Shown in pieces: positions 41,547 through 50,769 of a DNA stretch of 64,000 nucleotides. Numbering within the stretch: position 1 is the first letter of the stretch; each line of letters opens with the position of its first letter. The DNA comes from Bacilli bacterium (lineage in GTDB: Bacteria > Bacillota_I > Bacilli_A > RF39 > UBA660), in NCBI GenBank assembly GCA_028693035.1, contig JAQUWE010000002.1, positions 1 through 64,000 of the forward strand. The letters run 5' to 3'. Below the pieces are notes generated by a model. That model was not told the origin of the DNA. It made no database searches and saw only the letters and a list, made by a program, of their open reading frames with translations. Made by a program: the position numbers and the translations under genes.

Positions 41547-43643
41547 TTATTGTTTATTTACTTTTTCCCCATTCGGACCGTAGTCCTTTACAATATCTTT
41601 ATATTTTTCTCTAGGAGATTCATCCTGATTAAACATTCTCTGTACATCTTTTTTCTCATCTTTCGCTGTACCCATTTTTCTATCAAGTTCTCCAACTTCA
41701 TGTCTTGCGATTGTTTGTTCATCCATAGATCTTTGTAATTGTTCCATCTCACGGATATCATTTTCATAACTTTCAATTTCCGTTTGGGTTTTCATATAAG
41801 CACTATTTGGATTTGAGTATGCCGTATTATCTTGTACTGCTTTAATATAATCTTGATTAGTTAGACCATTTGCCTTTAGATAATCGCTTGTTGACATACC
41901 TGAGTTATTTAAATCACTTAAAAGCTTTTGGGCTGCACTATACTCCTGCTTAGCTTTAACAAAAGCTGGTGTTTTAGCACTGTTTATTTTGCTTTGTCTT
42001 GCACTTGATTCACCACTTAAATCTGCGGTATTAATACCTCTTTTTTGTAATGATTCAGTTAGAGAATTGGTACGATGTGAAAGCATACTTAATTTTGTTT
42101 CTGCTTGGTTTTTTGCATCTCCAATATTCTTTATAACGCCACCGACAGCATCTACTCTTTTTTTACCACCAATACCTTGAATTATTCTTCCCATTGACAT
42201 GTGAGAATATTCTTTTCCTGTAAAATTTTTATAAGCAGAATCCATTGCTTTATTAAAGCCACCTAGTCCATCTTTTCCTCTACTTTTAAAACCAGTGGCT
42301 GCTCCACCAAATATACCACTGGCAAGTCCTCTTCCGATGGCATTGGAATCCATACCTGCTTTAAGTCCTGCAAATCCTCCACCAACTGCACCTATACCAG
42401 CACCTAATATACTTCCTGCTACACCGGCTGCAATAGGAGAACCTTTCAGTGGGTTAAGTGAGAATTTACCATCTAGCTTAACACCAAAAATGGATTCAAT
42501 TAATTTTGGTAACTCACTTGCAAACATTAGGGCACCAATGATAATGAATAGGGTAACCATTGGACCTACTGTAAGTGTTTCTGTTCCACCTTCTGCACCA
42601 ATTGGTGCGTAATACCTAATTCCATTAGATCTTGTAACCAATGTAATAACAAAAATTGCAAAATAAATGGCTGCTAATCTAACAAATAATCCAACATATG
42701 TAGAAATACATGCTTTCACCCAACCATCAAAACTCTTAGCCTTTGCCTTAGTATCCATTAAAGAAATAACGGGAATTGGGGCAATCAATTCTAAAAATCC
42801 TAATTTAACAGTACGAAGAGCAATTTGAAAACAGAATATTAGTAAAATCCAAACCACAGCAAGTCCACCAATAAGTGAAATAATGATCTTATAGTCAAAC
42901 ACAAATTCACCATCACTTGTTTTGGACTTGATTATATCATCAGATAACAAACTTTTAACACTTTTTTGTGTATAAGCCCTTTCATAGGTTACAACCATTT
43001 TTTTCTTGTCTTCATCGCTACCTTTGGCATTATCCACAATTGCTTGCGCACATGTTCCATTTAATTTGTACATGTAATCGCCTTCAAATTCTTCTGCCTT
43101 ATCTTGATCTTCATAGCTTGTATCTTTTAGTGCATCATCTAAAACAAAGTTTGATTCTTCTTCTGTACAAATATCTTCACTTGGATAAATAAATGCATTC
43201 AAAACAGAAAAAGCCATATTTCTAGAAGCATTTCTAACTTGTAATGCCTCTGAATAAGATTCTCCATCTACACCTAAAATGAGTTCTTGTAAAACATTTT
43301 CCTGTAAAATAGCCTTTTGTATTCTTTTTGACATAGGAAAAATGACGGTTGGAACTGCAATCAACAATACTAAAGATACAATAATATTGATAACAAGTTT
43401 TTTACCACCGGTTTTAGAATCACTCATAGCATCTGGATTTACTACATAATTTATAAATGAAAAAATAAGTTTAAATGCCATTAAAATACCAAGTAGGGCA
43501 TACACTCTAGTCGCAAATGCCTGAATGGTATCGTAATTAAAGATTTCTACGTTGGCAATTTTCATAAGTAATTCATATACTTTAGCCAAAAATCCATAAA
43601 CAGCACCATCTAACATAGCAAGGATTGATCTGAAAAACACCAT
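41547..43643 (-). CDS. virB6: VirB6/TrbL-like polytopic channel protein
   Basis: 698 residues. N-terminal helices at about 45-65 and 80-100, an extracellular loop with acid residues and Cys (DICTEEES, GTCAQAIVDN), then four to five more helices at about 245-395 (including FLELIAPIPVISLMD), and a Gly/Ala-rich stretch (VAGSILGAGIGAVGGGFAGL). The rest (about 480-698) is a charged, coiled cytoplasmic tail. This is the layout of the VirB6/CD1112-like family of Gram-positive T4SS. GGAGGG is seven bases before the start; a longer frame begins 15 bases upstream. Gene order with prgI and virB4 supports it. Confidence 0.85.
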   Translation of the reverse strand: MVFFRSILAMLDGAVYGFLAKVYELLMKIANVEIFNYDTIQAFATRVYALLGILMAFKLIFSFINYVVNPDAMSDSKTGGKKLVINIIVSLVLLIAVPTVIFPMSKRIQKAILQENVLQELILGVDGESYSEALQVRNASRNMAFSVLNAFIYPSEDICTEEESNFVLDDALKDTSYEDQDKAEEFEGDYMYKLNGTCAQAIVDNAKGSDEDKKKMVVTYERAYTQKSVKSLLSDDIIKSKTSDGEFVFDYKIIISLIGGLAVVWILLIFCFQIALRTVKLGFLELIAPIPVISLMDTKAKAKSFDGWVKACISTYVGLFVRLAAIYFAIFVITLVTRSNGIRYYAPIGAEGGTETLTVGPMVTLFIIIGALMFASELPKLIESIFGVKLDGKFSLNPLKGSPIAAGVAGSILGAGIGAVGGGFAGLKAGMDSNAIGRGLASGIFGGAATGFKSRGKDGLGGFNKAMDSAYKNFTGKEYSHMSMGRIIQGIGGKKRVDAVGGVIKNIGDAKNQAETKLSMLSHRTNSLTESLQKRGINTADLSGESSARQSKINSAKTPAFVKAKQEYSAAQKLLSDLNNSGMSTSDYLKANGLTNQDYIKAVQDNTAYSNPNSAYMKTQTEIESYENDIREMEQLQRSMDEQTIARHEVGELDRKMGTAKDEKKDVQRMFNQDESPREKYKDIVKDYGPNGEKVNKQ

Positions 43644-43735
43644 ATTTATACCCTCCAATATATATTAAAATTCTTAGATTTTATATCTATATCATTATAA
43701 CATAAAAAGAACAAATTACAAAGATTTTGAAACAA

Positions 43736-43767
43736 AAAAAGATATTAATTATCTTTAATATCTTTTT
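43736..43767 (-). terminator. hairpin after the VirB2-like gene (partial terminator)
   Basis: AAAAAGATATTA (43736-43747) pairs with TAATATCTTTTT (43756-43767). T residues follow on the minus strand. It may reduce transcription into virB6, giving more VirB2 than channel protein. Confidence 0.6.
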
Positions 43768-43779
43768 ACTTTATCTCTT

Positions 43780-44166
43780 TTAGTTATTTGGATTCGCTGG
43801 TTCACAATCATTTGAAGCTGGGTCAGCATTAATGAAACAGTTAATACAACCAAGTGAATTACTCTCTCCAATTACGCTAAGTACCAATTTAACAACAGCA
43901 ACAATGAAGAATACAATAACGGCAGCTAGTAAACGTTTGATAAACGTTTGTTGTCCCTTTTTGATTTCATCATCTTTTTGTGCCATAACAGCTTTTCCTA
44001 AATCAACCATACCCATTACAATTAAGATAATTGGTACACCAATTTGAATAATCATAATAACAGATGATACAATGTTAGGTAAAATACCTTGGAATGTAAA
44101 GGTGCCTCCACCACAACTATAATCACTATCTTTTGTTAGTGCTAATAAGTTAAATAAGTTTGCCAT
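43780..44166 (-). CDS. VirB2-like two-helix pilin-like protein
   Basis: 128 residues: two membrane helices (about 33-60 and 76-100) joined by a basic cytoplasmic-type loop (MAQKDDEIKKGQQTFIKR), and an outer end with three Cys (GCINCFINADPASNDC). The form is that of TrbC/VirB2 pilins, and IGVPIILIVMGMVDLGKAVM is shared almost exactly with the protein at 32688-33320. It is the first gene of the operon and is followed by a hairpin, then virB6. A consensus-like promoter (44189-44217) precedes it. Confidence 0.8.
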   Translation of the reverse strand: MANLFNLLALTKDSDYSCGGGTFTFQGILPNIVSSVIMIIQIGVPIILIVMGMVDLGKAVMAQKDDEIKKGQQTFIKRLLAAVIVFFIVAVVKLVLSVIGESNSLGCINCFINADPASNDCEPANPNN

Positions 44167-44188
44167 AATAACCTCCTCTAATAATACA

Positions 44189-44217
44189 ATATTACTTCAT
44201 TTTTTTACCTTTGTCAA
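44189..44217 (-). promoter_or_regulatory. sigma-A promoter of the T4SS-like operon
   Basis: On the minus strand TTGACA (44212-44217) and TAATAT (44189-44194) are 17 bases apart, before the VirB2-like gene. The -35 is perfect, so expression should be vegetative and strong rather than sporulation-specific. Confidence 0.8.
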
Positions 44218-44304
44218 GATATCCTTAAAAATATGTAAAGTAAAATATTAAATGATAGAAAAACCCTTTTCTTCTTTTTGTATATACTAGTAGTAGGTGG
44301 TATT

Positions 44305-44481
44305 ATGAATCGAAATTGGTGGTGCGGTCGTGGAAAATGGTTCGGCTGTTTATTGTTTTTTTCCGTTATTTTAGTTTATCAGTTTATTTTAACTTTACTT
44401 TTTATTAGTAGATTTAATTTATTTTTGCTATTTCTCTTCATGTGCATCGTTTTCTTTGCCTTTTTCCGTATTATATGGTGA
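44305..44481 (+). CDS. small hydrophobic protein (uncertain)
   Basis: 58 codons beginning MNRNWWCGRGKWFGC, then two hydrophobic segments. GTAGGTGG precedes the ATG by about three bases. It overlaps the end of ysxE on the other strand by 54 bases. It could be a real tiny membrane protein, or chance in AT-rich DNA. Confidence 0.35.
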   Translation: MNRNWWCGRGKWFGCLLFFSVILVYQFILTLLFISRFNLFLLFLFMCIVFFAFFRIIW

Positions 44482-45348
44482 AATAATAAATTCTGTTTTA
44501 TAGAGAAAGTCTATTTTTTCACTAATCATTTTACATCTTGCGTATTCGCTTTCTCTTTCTTCTAATTTATCAGGCAAAGCCATTAAAATAAAAAGTAACT
44601 TTCTTTCTTCATCCTGTAAAGGATATTTTTTTTCGTAATAAGCTAATAATTCATAAAAATCAAAGTCTAAACCATGTCTTTTATATAGTTTGTAAAAATC
44701 AAAAATAGGTATATCTATTTTTGATTTTTTCCAGTTGATAAAATAAGATTTTTCATTTCTGATAAAGTGGTCTAAAGATAAATTGTTATGCAAAACAACA
44801 CGTCGCATTGTTCTCTTTTCTTTTATCATTTCATACCAAGATTCAATTTCTGCTTCCGCATAATATAAAGCGGATAGTATCTTGGTAATATTTAGCGCTA
44901 ATAAATATTCTGATGGACTCATAAATATTTTGGTTTCTACTAGGGTAATTTGATCTGTATAATAAGTTCTTAAATGTTCAATATTCCCTTTTACATCTTC
45001 ATAAATTTCTTTATAATCATCTTCTGTAACTTCACTATAATGGGTTGTCTTACTATGGAGCAAAGAAAGAAGATCAACCAAGTCAAACATTTTCTGATCT
45101 TCTGGTATATGAGAGCCCTCTATATAAGGGACAATTTCATAATCAGCGTCCCTTTCTAAAGTAGCTTCGGGATAATAGGAAAAATTTCTGGATTTTAAAT
45201 ATTCAAAAATTTCATTTTTATCTTCTCTGCCTATCTCTTTTATAACATAGTTTCCTTCATCGGTATAGACAATAACAGCTTTTCCTTTATATTCGATTTT
45301 TTTAGGTTTTAGATGATATTTTTCTAGAACTTCATTATATTTTTTCAC
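44428..45348 (-). CDS. ysxE: YsxE-like spore coat protein of the CotS kinase-like family
   Basis: 306 residues with a CotS/APH kinase-like fold: a nucleotide-binding N-lobe (IVYTDEGNYVIKEIG), VVLHNNLSLDHFI in the place of the catalytic loop HGDxxxxN, and FINWKKSKIDIPIFDFYKLYK for the DxD/F segment. The catalytic Asp is replaced (HNNLSLDHF), so kinase activity is doubtful. The gene overlaps spoVID by 14 bases, matching the spoVID-ysxE pair of Bacillus, which is the main support for the name. Confidence 0.8.
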   Translation of the reverse strand: MKKYNEVLEKYHLKPKKIEYKGKAVIVYTDEGNYVIKEIGREDKNEIFEYLKSRNFSYYPEATLERDADYEIVPYIEGSHIPEDQKMFDLVDLLSLLHSKTTHYSEVTEDDYKEIYEDVKGNIEHLRTYYTDQITLVETKIFMSPSEYLLALNITKILSALYYAEAEIESWYEMIKEKRTMRRVVLHNNLSLDHFIRNEKSYFINWKKSKIDIPIFDFYKLYKRHGLDFDFYELLAYYEKKYPLQDEERKLLFILMALPDKLEERESEYARCKMISEKIDFLYKTEFIISPYNTEKGKENDAHEEK

Positions 45349-46099
45349 TGTATATACAAGGTATAATTAACTTATCACCCTTTTTAATTTCATTTAAGTT
45401 ATTGTATTTTTCTAGATTTTCTTTACTAATACTGTATTTTACAATAATAGAGTCTAACGTATCTTCATCTCTTACAATGTATACACGGTATGTTGCTGAA
45501 GAACTTGCTTTTCCCATATCATCAAATACGGAAGATATTTCTTCTCTTGTTTCTACGTTTTCAATATTTGTAGAAACAGGAACGCTTATATCCTCTCTTT
45601 CTTCCTCTACTTTTTCATCTATTTCTGTAAATGTATCATTCTCTGTTACCAATGTTTCATTTTCTTCTATCATGTCTCTATCCCTTTCTTTCTCCGCTTC
45701 CTTCTCAGCTTCTGCTAAAACATCTTCTAAAGGTGTAACTTCAATATTACGCACAAATTCTACTTCTTTTTGTTTTTCTTCTATTTTATTGACCAAAACA
45801 TCAATATTAACAAGTAAAGTATCATTGTTAACTACCTCATAGTAAAAGTCATCAATATCAATTTCTGTATGTGTAATATCGTATTTCTCATCTAAATGAA
45901 TATCAAATGGTAAATGAAAAGAAAAATGATCAATTACACTACTGGTATCTACAACTTTATATTCTCCACTAACTAAAAATTCTCCTGTGATAAGATTATT
46001 TTCTTCTTTATGGAGTGAGTGTTCTAAAGAAATACTAGTAATTTCGGAAACATTTTCTTTAAAACGGGTTTCTTTTTTAAATGGTATTATTTTTTGCAT
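45335..46099 (-). CDS. spoVID: SpoVID-like spore coat morphogenetic protein
   Basis: 254 residues. The N-terminal half (about 1-115) has the beta-rich ISLEHSLHKEENNLITGEFLVSGEY and FHLPFDIHLDEKYD pattern of the SpoVID N-terminal domain. A long Glu-rich spacer and a C-terminal LysM-like domain (about 205-250, YIVRDEDTLDSIIVKY..LIIP) follow. It is much shorter than Bacillus SpoVID (575 residues). In Bacillus it encases the spore in coat with SpoIVA and SafA. It lies between lon and ysxE, and a sigma-E-like promoter (46120-46147) precedes it. Confidence 0.85.
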   Translation of the reverse strand: MQKIIPFKKETRFKENVSEITSISLEHSLHKEENNLITGEFLVSGEYKVVDTSSVIDHFSFHLPFDIHLDEKYDITHTEIDIDDFYYEVVNNDTLLVNIDVLVNKIEEKQKEVEFVRNIEVTPLEDVLAEAEKEAEKERDRDMIEENETLVTENDTFTEIDEKVEEEREDISVPVSTNIENVETREEISSVFDDMGKASSSATYRVYIVRDEDTLDSIIVKYSISKENLEKYNNLNEIKKGDKLIIPCIYSEKI

Positions 46100-46119
46100 A
46101 CTCTTTTCCTCCTTACTAA

Positions 46120-46147
46120 ACTGTATGCAAAAAAAAGAGAACTATGC
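46120..46147 (-). promoter_or_regulatory. sigma-E-like promoter of spoVID
   Basis: On the minus strand GCATAGT (46141-46147) and CATACAGT (46120-46127) are 13 bases apart, matching KMATATT at 6 of 7 and CATACAMT at 7 of 8 positions. The -35 overlaps the 3' end of lon. Confidence 0.6.
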
Positions 46148-46154
46148 GCTCTTT
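46134..46154 (-). terminator. terminator of lon
   Basis: AAAGAG (46134-46139) pairs with CTCTTT (46149-46154), with T residues following on the minus strand. It overlaps the last codons of lon. Confidence 0.5.
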
Positions 46155-48481
46155 TGTAGAGGTAAATTTCCCTTTTTTATTTTATTATTTAAAAACAAAT
46201 CTGTATAAATATTTTGATATGTTTGTACCCAAATGCATTCTATTTTTTCTAATATACTTGCTGGTAATTCTTTGACTTCTTTTTGCTGACATCTAGGAAG
46301 ATACATTTTGGTGATTCCGCCTTCATAGGCTGCTAACACCTTTTGTTTGATTTTCCCTACTGGCATAATTTGCCCTCTTAATGTCATCTCTCCTGTAAGT
46401 GCTGTATGAGAGGATACTTTCTGCCCTGTAAAAGCAGAGAGCAAAGCGGTTGTAAGAACGGTTCCTGCAGAAGGTCCATCTTTATAAACAGCTCCATTTG
46501 GAATATGAATATGAATATCATTTTTACACATTTTGTCGTAGTCTATATGAAAATGTTTGGCATTCTTCTTTAGGTAAGAAAGGGCTACCATAGCACTTTC
46601 TTTTAAAGTGTCTCCAAGGGTTCCCGTAAGAATAAGATTGCCTTCTCCCTTATAATATGTAACTTCAATTGGAAAAATGCTGCCGCCATAAGAAGTGTAT
46701 CCCATACCATATACAGTCCCTATTTGGTTTCTTTCTTTATTGCTTTCACTTGGATATAAAGGTTTTCCTAAGTAACGATATAGATTTCTTTCTTCAATAT
46801 GATATTTACTTCTACCTGTTTTGTATAAAACCATATCTGTTACAATGTGACGAATAATTTCTGTTATTTTTCTTTCTAAAGAACGAACGCCTACTTCTCT
46901 TGTATATTCCCGAATCATTTTGGTAAGGGTTGCTTCTGTAAAAATAAAACGTTCTGTATTCATTTTGTAATTGTTACATACAGAAGGAATTAAGTATTTT
47001 TTAGCAATTTCTATTTTTTCTAATTCTGTATATCCTTCTACTTCAATAATTTCTAATCTGTCTTTTATCTCTTCAGGAATTTCATCCATACTATTGGCTG
47101 TTGTAATAAAGAATACAGAAGATAAATCTATTTCTTCTTCAATATAATGATCTGTAAAATATTTATTTTGTACAGGATCTAATACATCAAGTAAAGCACT
47201 CATAGGATCCCCTTTGGCTCCTTTGACCATTTTATCAATTTCGTCAATTAGGAAAACAGGATTCATGGTTTTGGCCTTTTTCAAGAGTTGAACAATTCTT
47301 CCAGGTCTTGCTCCCATATAAGTACGTCTATGTCCTAAAATTTCTCCTTCATCCGTCATACCACCTACTGACATTTTTACGAAACTTCTTCCCATAGCGC
47401 CTGCGATACTAAAGGCAAGAGAAGTTTTTCCTACACCCGCTGGACCTACTAAACAGATAATAGGACTTTTGAATTCTGGATTCATTTGTTTACTTGCTAA
47501 AAATTCAATAATACGATCTTTGATATGGACTAAATCATAGTGTGTTTCATCTAGTTTTTTTCGTACCTCTAATAAATTTGTACAGTCTTCTGTATATTGA
47601 TTCCAAGGAAGGGATAGGACGTTTTCTATATAGTTATACGTAATGCCTGCTTCAGGGGATAATGGAGAATAGGATAGGTAACGACCTATTTCTGTTTCTA
47701 CCTTTTGCGCAATGTCTTCTGGCAGTTGTGCGTTGTTTACTCTCTCTCTCAGTTTTTCTATTTCTTCATTTTTACTGTCTGTTTCGCCAATTTCTTCTTT
47801 TAATAAACGTATTTTTTCTTTTACCATATATTCTTTTTCTGCATTTTGTACATTTTTTTCAAGTTGTACAGCAATTTTAGTATCAATATTGGTTTTTAGT
47901 TTCTCTTTTTCGATATCCTCTAAAAGAAATTGCATACGTATTTTAGGATCATTTTCACTGACATATTTTTCAATATATGAAGATGGTAGAATTTGGATAG
48001 TGGCAACATCTAAAAGAACTTCTAATGTTTCTATCTTTTCCATTTTATGTAGAATTGCATTACTAACAGTAGGTACTTTATCTATATATTCTCTTATATG
48101 TTTTTTGACATTTTTGACATATTCTTTTTCTTTTTCTTCTGAAATCTTCACTTTTTTATTTTTTTCGATAATCGTTTCTAATATTTCGTTTTCACGGCTT
48201 AAATATTCTAAAATAGTAGCACGTTCCTTACCTACAATGACAATTTGCATATTCCCATTTGGTAAAAGTTTTTTTTCGGTAATTTTAGAGATAGTCCCCC
48301 ATTTAGGAAGGTCTTTTGTTTTTGCATTCTTTTTGGTTGCAAGTAAAATATAATTTTTATGAAAAAAACTAGCTGTATTGATAATATCTTTACTTTCTTC
48401 ATTATCAATCTCTAACTTTAATTCTGTATAAGGTAGGAAAGAAGAACCCTTTAGAAGTATTATTGGTAAATTCATCTTCAT
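46142..48481 (-). CDS. lon: ATP-dependent protease Lon (LonA type)
   Basis: 779 residues: an N-terminal substrate-binding domain and a coiled-coil region (about 1-300), an AAA+ domain with GPAGVGKTS (near 340) and FLIDEIDKM (near 403), and a C-terminal serine protease with the catalytic Ser in DGPSAGTVL (near 666) and Lys in KIKQKVLAAYEGG (near 709). Degrades misfolded proteins. If the tmRNA tag ends in AVAFA, Lon is a likely tag-degrading protease, as in Mollicutes. The start at MKMNLPI is fixed by GGAGGT seven bases before it. Next to spoVID. Confidence 0.95.
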   Translation of the reverse strand: MKMNLPIILLKGSSFLPYTELKLEIDNEESKDIINTASFFHKNYILLATKKNAKTKDLPKWGTISKITEKKLLPNGNMQIVIVGKERATILEYLSRENEILETIIEKNKKVKISEEKEKEYVKNVKKHIREYIDKVPTVSNAILHKMEKIETLEVLLDVATIQILPSSYIEKYVSENDPKIRMQFLLEDIEKEKLKTNIDTKIAVQLEKNVQNAEKEYMVKEKIRLLKEEIGETDSKNEEIEKLRERVNNAQLPEDIAQKVETEIGRYLSYSPLSPEAGITYNYIENVLSLPWNQYTEDCTNLLEVRKKLDETHYDLVHIKDRIIEFLASKQMNPEFKSPIICLVGPAGVGKTSLAFSIAGAMGRSFVKMSVGGMTDEGEILGHRRTYMGARPGRIVQLLKKAKTMNPVFLIDEIDKMVKGAKGDPMSALLDVLDPVQNKYFTDHYIEEEIDLSSVFFITTANSMDEIPEEIKDRLEIIEVEGYTELEKIEIAKKYLIPSVCNNYKMNTERFIFTEATLTKMIREYTREVGVRSLERKITEIIRHIVTDMVLYKTGRSKYHIEERNLYRYLGKPLYPSESNKERNQIGTVYGMGYTSYGGSIFPIEVTYYKGEGNLILTGTLGDTLKESAMVALSYLKKNAKHFHIDYDKMCKNDIHIHIPNGAVYKDGPSAGTVLTTALLSAFTGQKVSSHTALTGEMTLRGQIMPVGKIKQKVLAAYEGGITKMYLPRCQQKEVKELPASILEKIECIWVQTYQNIYTDLFLNNKIKKGNLPLQKSA

Positions 48482-48529
48482 TATTACGACCTCCGTCCAA
48501 ATTTGATTTTTATTATAGTACAAAAGAAA

Positions 48530-48548
48530 AGAAAAGTCTATCACTTTT
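48530..48548 (-). terminator. terminator between the U32 gene and lon
   Basis: GAAAAGT and ACTTTTC form a seven-base stem with a T-rich minus-strand tail, just after the U32 stop. Confidence 0.5.
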
Positions 48549-48549
48549 C

Positions 48550-50739
48550 TTACAAATTTAAAATATTTGCGATTTCTTTTTCTTTTAAGAAATTATAACG
48601 TAAATTCGTTACGCCAGCCTTCTTGATTTCTTCTATATTTTCTTTAAAAGAAGGTTCATAATGATAGAGAATATTATAATTTTCTTTTTCTAAAATCGGA
48701 TATTTATTTCCAAAACGGTCTATTAAATTTCCATCTTTTATATGGTGTGCTTTTAACGGGTTGTATTTAAGAAGCATCGCTTCTACTGTTCCATAGACAA
48801 TACATTCTGTATTAGGTGCGTGTTGGTACCTTTCTTTGTAAGCTTTTAGCATCTTTTCTATTTGATACAGATTTAGTTCATGAGAAAGGGTAACTCTTTG
48901 TGATCCTAAAAGATGCAGAAGATAAATGGTGTAAGAATTTACAACGCCAAAGGAAGCATCTGTATAGCTTTTTTTATAAGAATAAAGACTTCCGACTTCA
49001 CTGATAAGTGGTATTGTATTGCATTCTGGATAGTGTCTCATAACACCTGGTAATTTTAGAAATACCTTAGGATCTTTTAATTTTGTATATAAGAATGGTT
49101 CTGCATATATATAATTTACTTTATCTTTCACTTGTTCATACTGCATTTCATTCTGCACAAAAGCACCTATTTGTTCTTCTATCTTTACTTTTATATCGGG
49201 TACTTTATAGATTTGTTTGTTTACTACTTTTCTTATCAAGCGTTTTTCTTCTAATAAAGAGATAGCTTTTCTTCTAAGTGTATTCAGTTCTACTACAGGT
49301 ACAAAAAGTGGGGTATTCAGTTCTACAGTACATTTTTCACAAGTATATACCGTGCTTCCTAATTTACAAATGCTTTTTTGAATCATTTCTTTTGTGGTAG
49401 GTACCTTTTCTGCTTTTTCAATGATAGAATCGCTATCAACCTCTACCTGGTATATACCTTCCTTAAAAATCAAGTGCATTCTTTCATTTTCTTTAAGTGT
49501 AATATGGGCTTCTATATTTACTTTACGATTCTCTTGTTTGATTTCATTTCTTATCGTTTGTAGTTGTTTAAAGTCTGTTGTTTTGATAACAAGGTCTCCT
49601 TTAGAAACCGTTCCTTTAATAGGAATTGTTACTTTGCCACCCTCTGCAGATGGTACAGAATTGCCTTTTTGATAAAGAACCGATACGGTAAGTCCTACAT
49701 CCTTTTTATCATTTAAAATACGGATTCCATCTTGCCTAGATAAGGTTTCTTCTAAAGCTATCGTTACCTTATGGTTATTTTGTTCTATTACTTTGCCTAT
49801 TTGAATCCCCATATGATTGGGCCTATCAGGATGAACGATTTTATCATTTTGTTCATGAAACAAGTAACCTTTTGTAAAGTTTCGATTGAATAGTTTCTTG
49901 AGTTCTAAAATATCATTTTCTGAAATAGATACTTTTCCTTCTTTATAATATGTATCAATGGCTTTTCTATATAACTGCGTTACTTTATAAACATATTCTG
50001 GTCTTTTCATACGACCTTCTATTTTAAGACTACTGATTCCTGATTCAATAAAAGCACCTATATAAGGTAAGGTATTTAAATCCTTGGTACTTAATAAGTA
50101 TCCTTCATCTATTTTTTTTCCATCTTCTGTACAAAGAGAGTACATTTGCCTGCAGCACTGTGCACAAGTGCCTCTATTTCCACTTCTTCCACCAAGTAAA
50201 GAACTCATAAGACACTGGCCTGAATAACTCATACATAAAGCACCATGTCCAAAAACTTCTAATTCAATATTGCTGTTCTTTTTGATTTCTTGAATGGTAT
50301 CTATATCTACTTCACGAGCAAGTACTGCTCTTTTAAGTCCTAAACTTTCCGCAAATAAAACACCTTCTAAAGTATGTGTATGCATTTGTGTAGAAGCATG
50401 AACCTCTAAATCTGGATAGATGGTTCTTACAAGATGAATCATTCCTAAATCTTGCATAATGACAGCATCGACATGCATGCCTACAAGTGCATCTATATAT
50501 TTTTCAAAAGCTTTTACTTCATTTTCATAAATAAGTATATTGACAGTTACATATACCTTTACTCCATATAAATGGGCAAAAGAGATTGCTTCTTTGAGTT
50601 CATCTAAAGAAAAATTTCCTGCAAAAGAACGGGCTCCAAAAAATTTACCTCCAACGTAAACTGCGTCACAACCTCCATAAATTGCTGCTTTTAAAGATTC
50701 CATATTGCCTGCTGGCGCTAATAATTCTATTTTTTTCAT
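48550..50739 (-). CDS. U32-family protein, RlhA-like (23S rRNA hydroxylation type)
   Basis: 729 residues. The N-terminal U32 domain (KIELLAPAGNMESLKAAIYGGCDAVYVGG) is a TIM-barrel-like core, and the motif GQCLMSSLLGGRSGNRGTCAQCCRQMYSLC (about 170-200) holds the Cys residues of an iron-sulphur site. Then come a beta-rich middle part of the DUF3656 kind and a C-terminal second U32-like segment. This long form resembles E. coli RlhA, which hydroxylates C2501 of 23S rRNA. Two GTG/ATG starts are possible; the ATG at 50739 is used. Confidence 0.85.
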   Translation of the reverse strand: MKKIELLAPAGNMESLKAAIYGGCDAVYVGGKFFGARSFAGNFSLDELKEAISFAHLYGVKVYVTVNILIYENEVKAFEKYIDALVGMHVDAVIMQDLGMIHLVRTIYPDLEVHASTQMHTHTLEGVLFAESLGLKRAVLAREVDIDTIQEIKKNSNIELEVFGHGALCMSYSGQCLMSSLLGGRSGNRGTCAQCCRQMYSLCTEDGKKIDEGYLLSTKDLNTLPYIGAFIESGISSLKIEGRMKRPEYVYKVTQLYRKAIDTYYKEGKVSISENDILELKKLFNRNFTKGYLFHEQNDKIVHPDRPNHMGIQIGKVIEQNNHKVTIALEETLSRQDGIRILNDKKDVGLTVSVLYQKGNSVPSAEGGKVTIPIKGTVSKGDLVIKTTDFKQLQTIRNEIKQENRKVNIEAHITLKENERMHLIFKEGIYQVEVDSDSIIEKAEKVPTTKEMIQKSICKLGSTVYTCEKCTVELNTPLFVPVVELNTLRRKAISLLEEKRLIRKVVNKQIYKVPDIKVKIEEQIGAFVQNEMQYEQVKDKVNYIYAEPFLYTKLKDPKVFLKLPGVMRHYPECNTIPLISEVGSLYSYKKSYTDASFGVVNSYTIYLLHLLGSQRVTLSHELNLYQIEKMLKAYKERYQHAPNTECIVYGTVEAMLLKYNPLKAHHIKDGNLIDRFGNKYPILEKENYNILYHYEPSFKENIEEIKKAGVTNLRYNFLKEKEIANILNL

Positions 50740-50769
50740 GCACTTCACCAAAGGTATTATAACACATTT

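Noticed and set aside
32688-44166. An ordinary Tn916-like integrative conjugative element
   Set aside because: There is no integrase, excisionase, relaxase, orf20-like or partition gene and no flanking repeat in the window, and housekeeping genes adjoin both ends.
47712-48353. Plus-strand frame of 213 codons inside lon
   Set aside because: Ser/Phe-rich antisense of a conserved gene.
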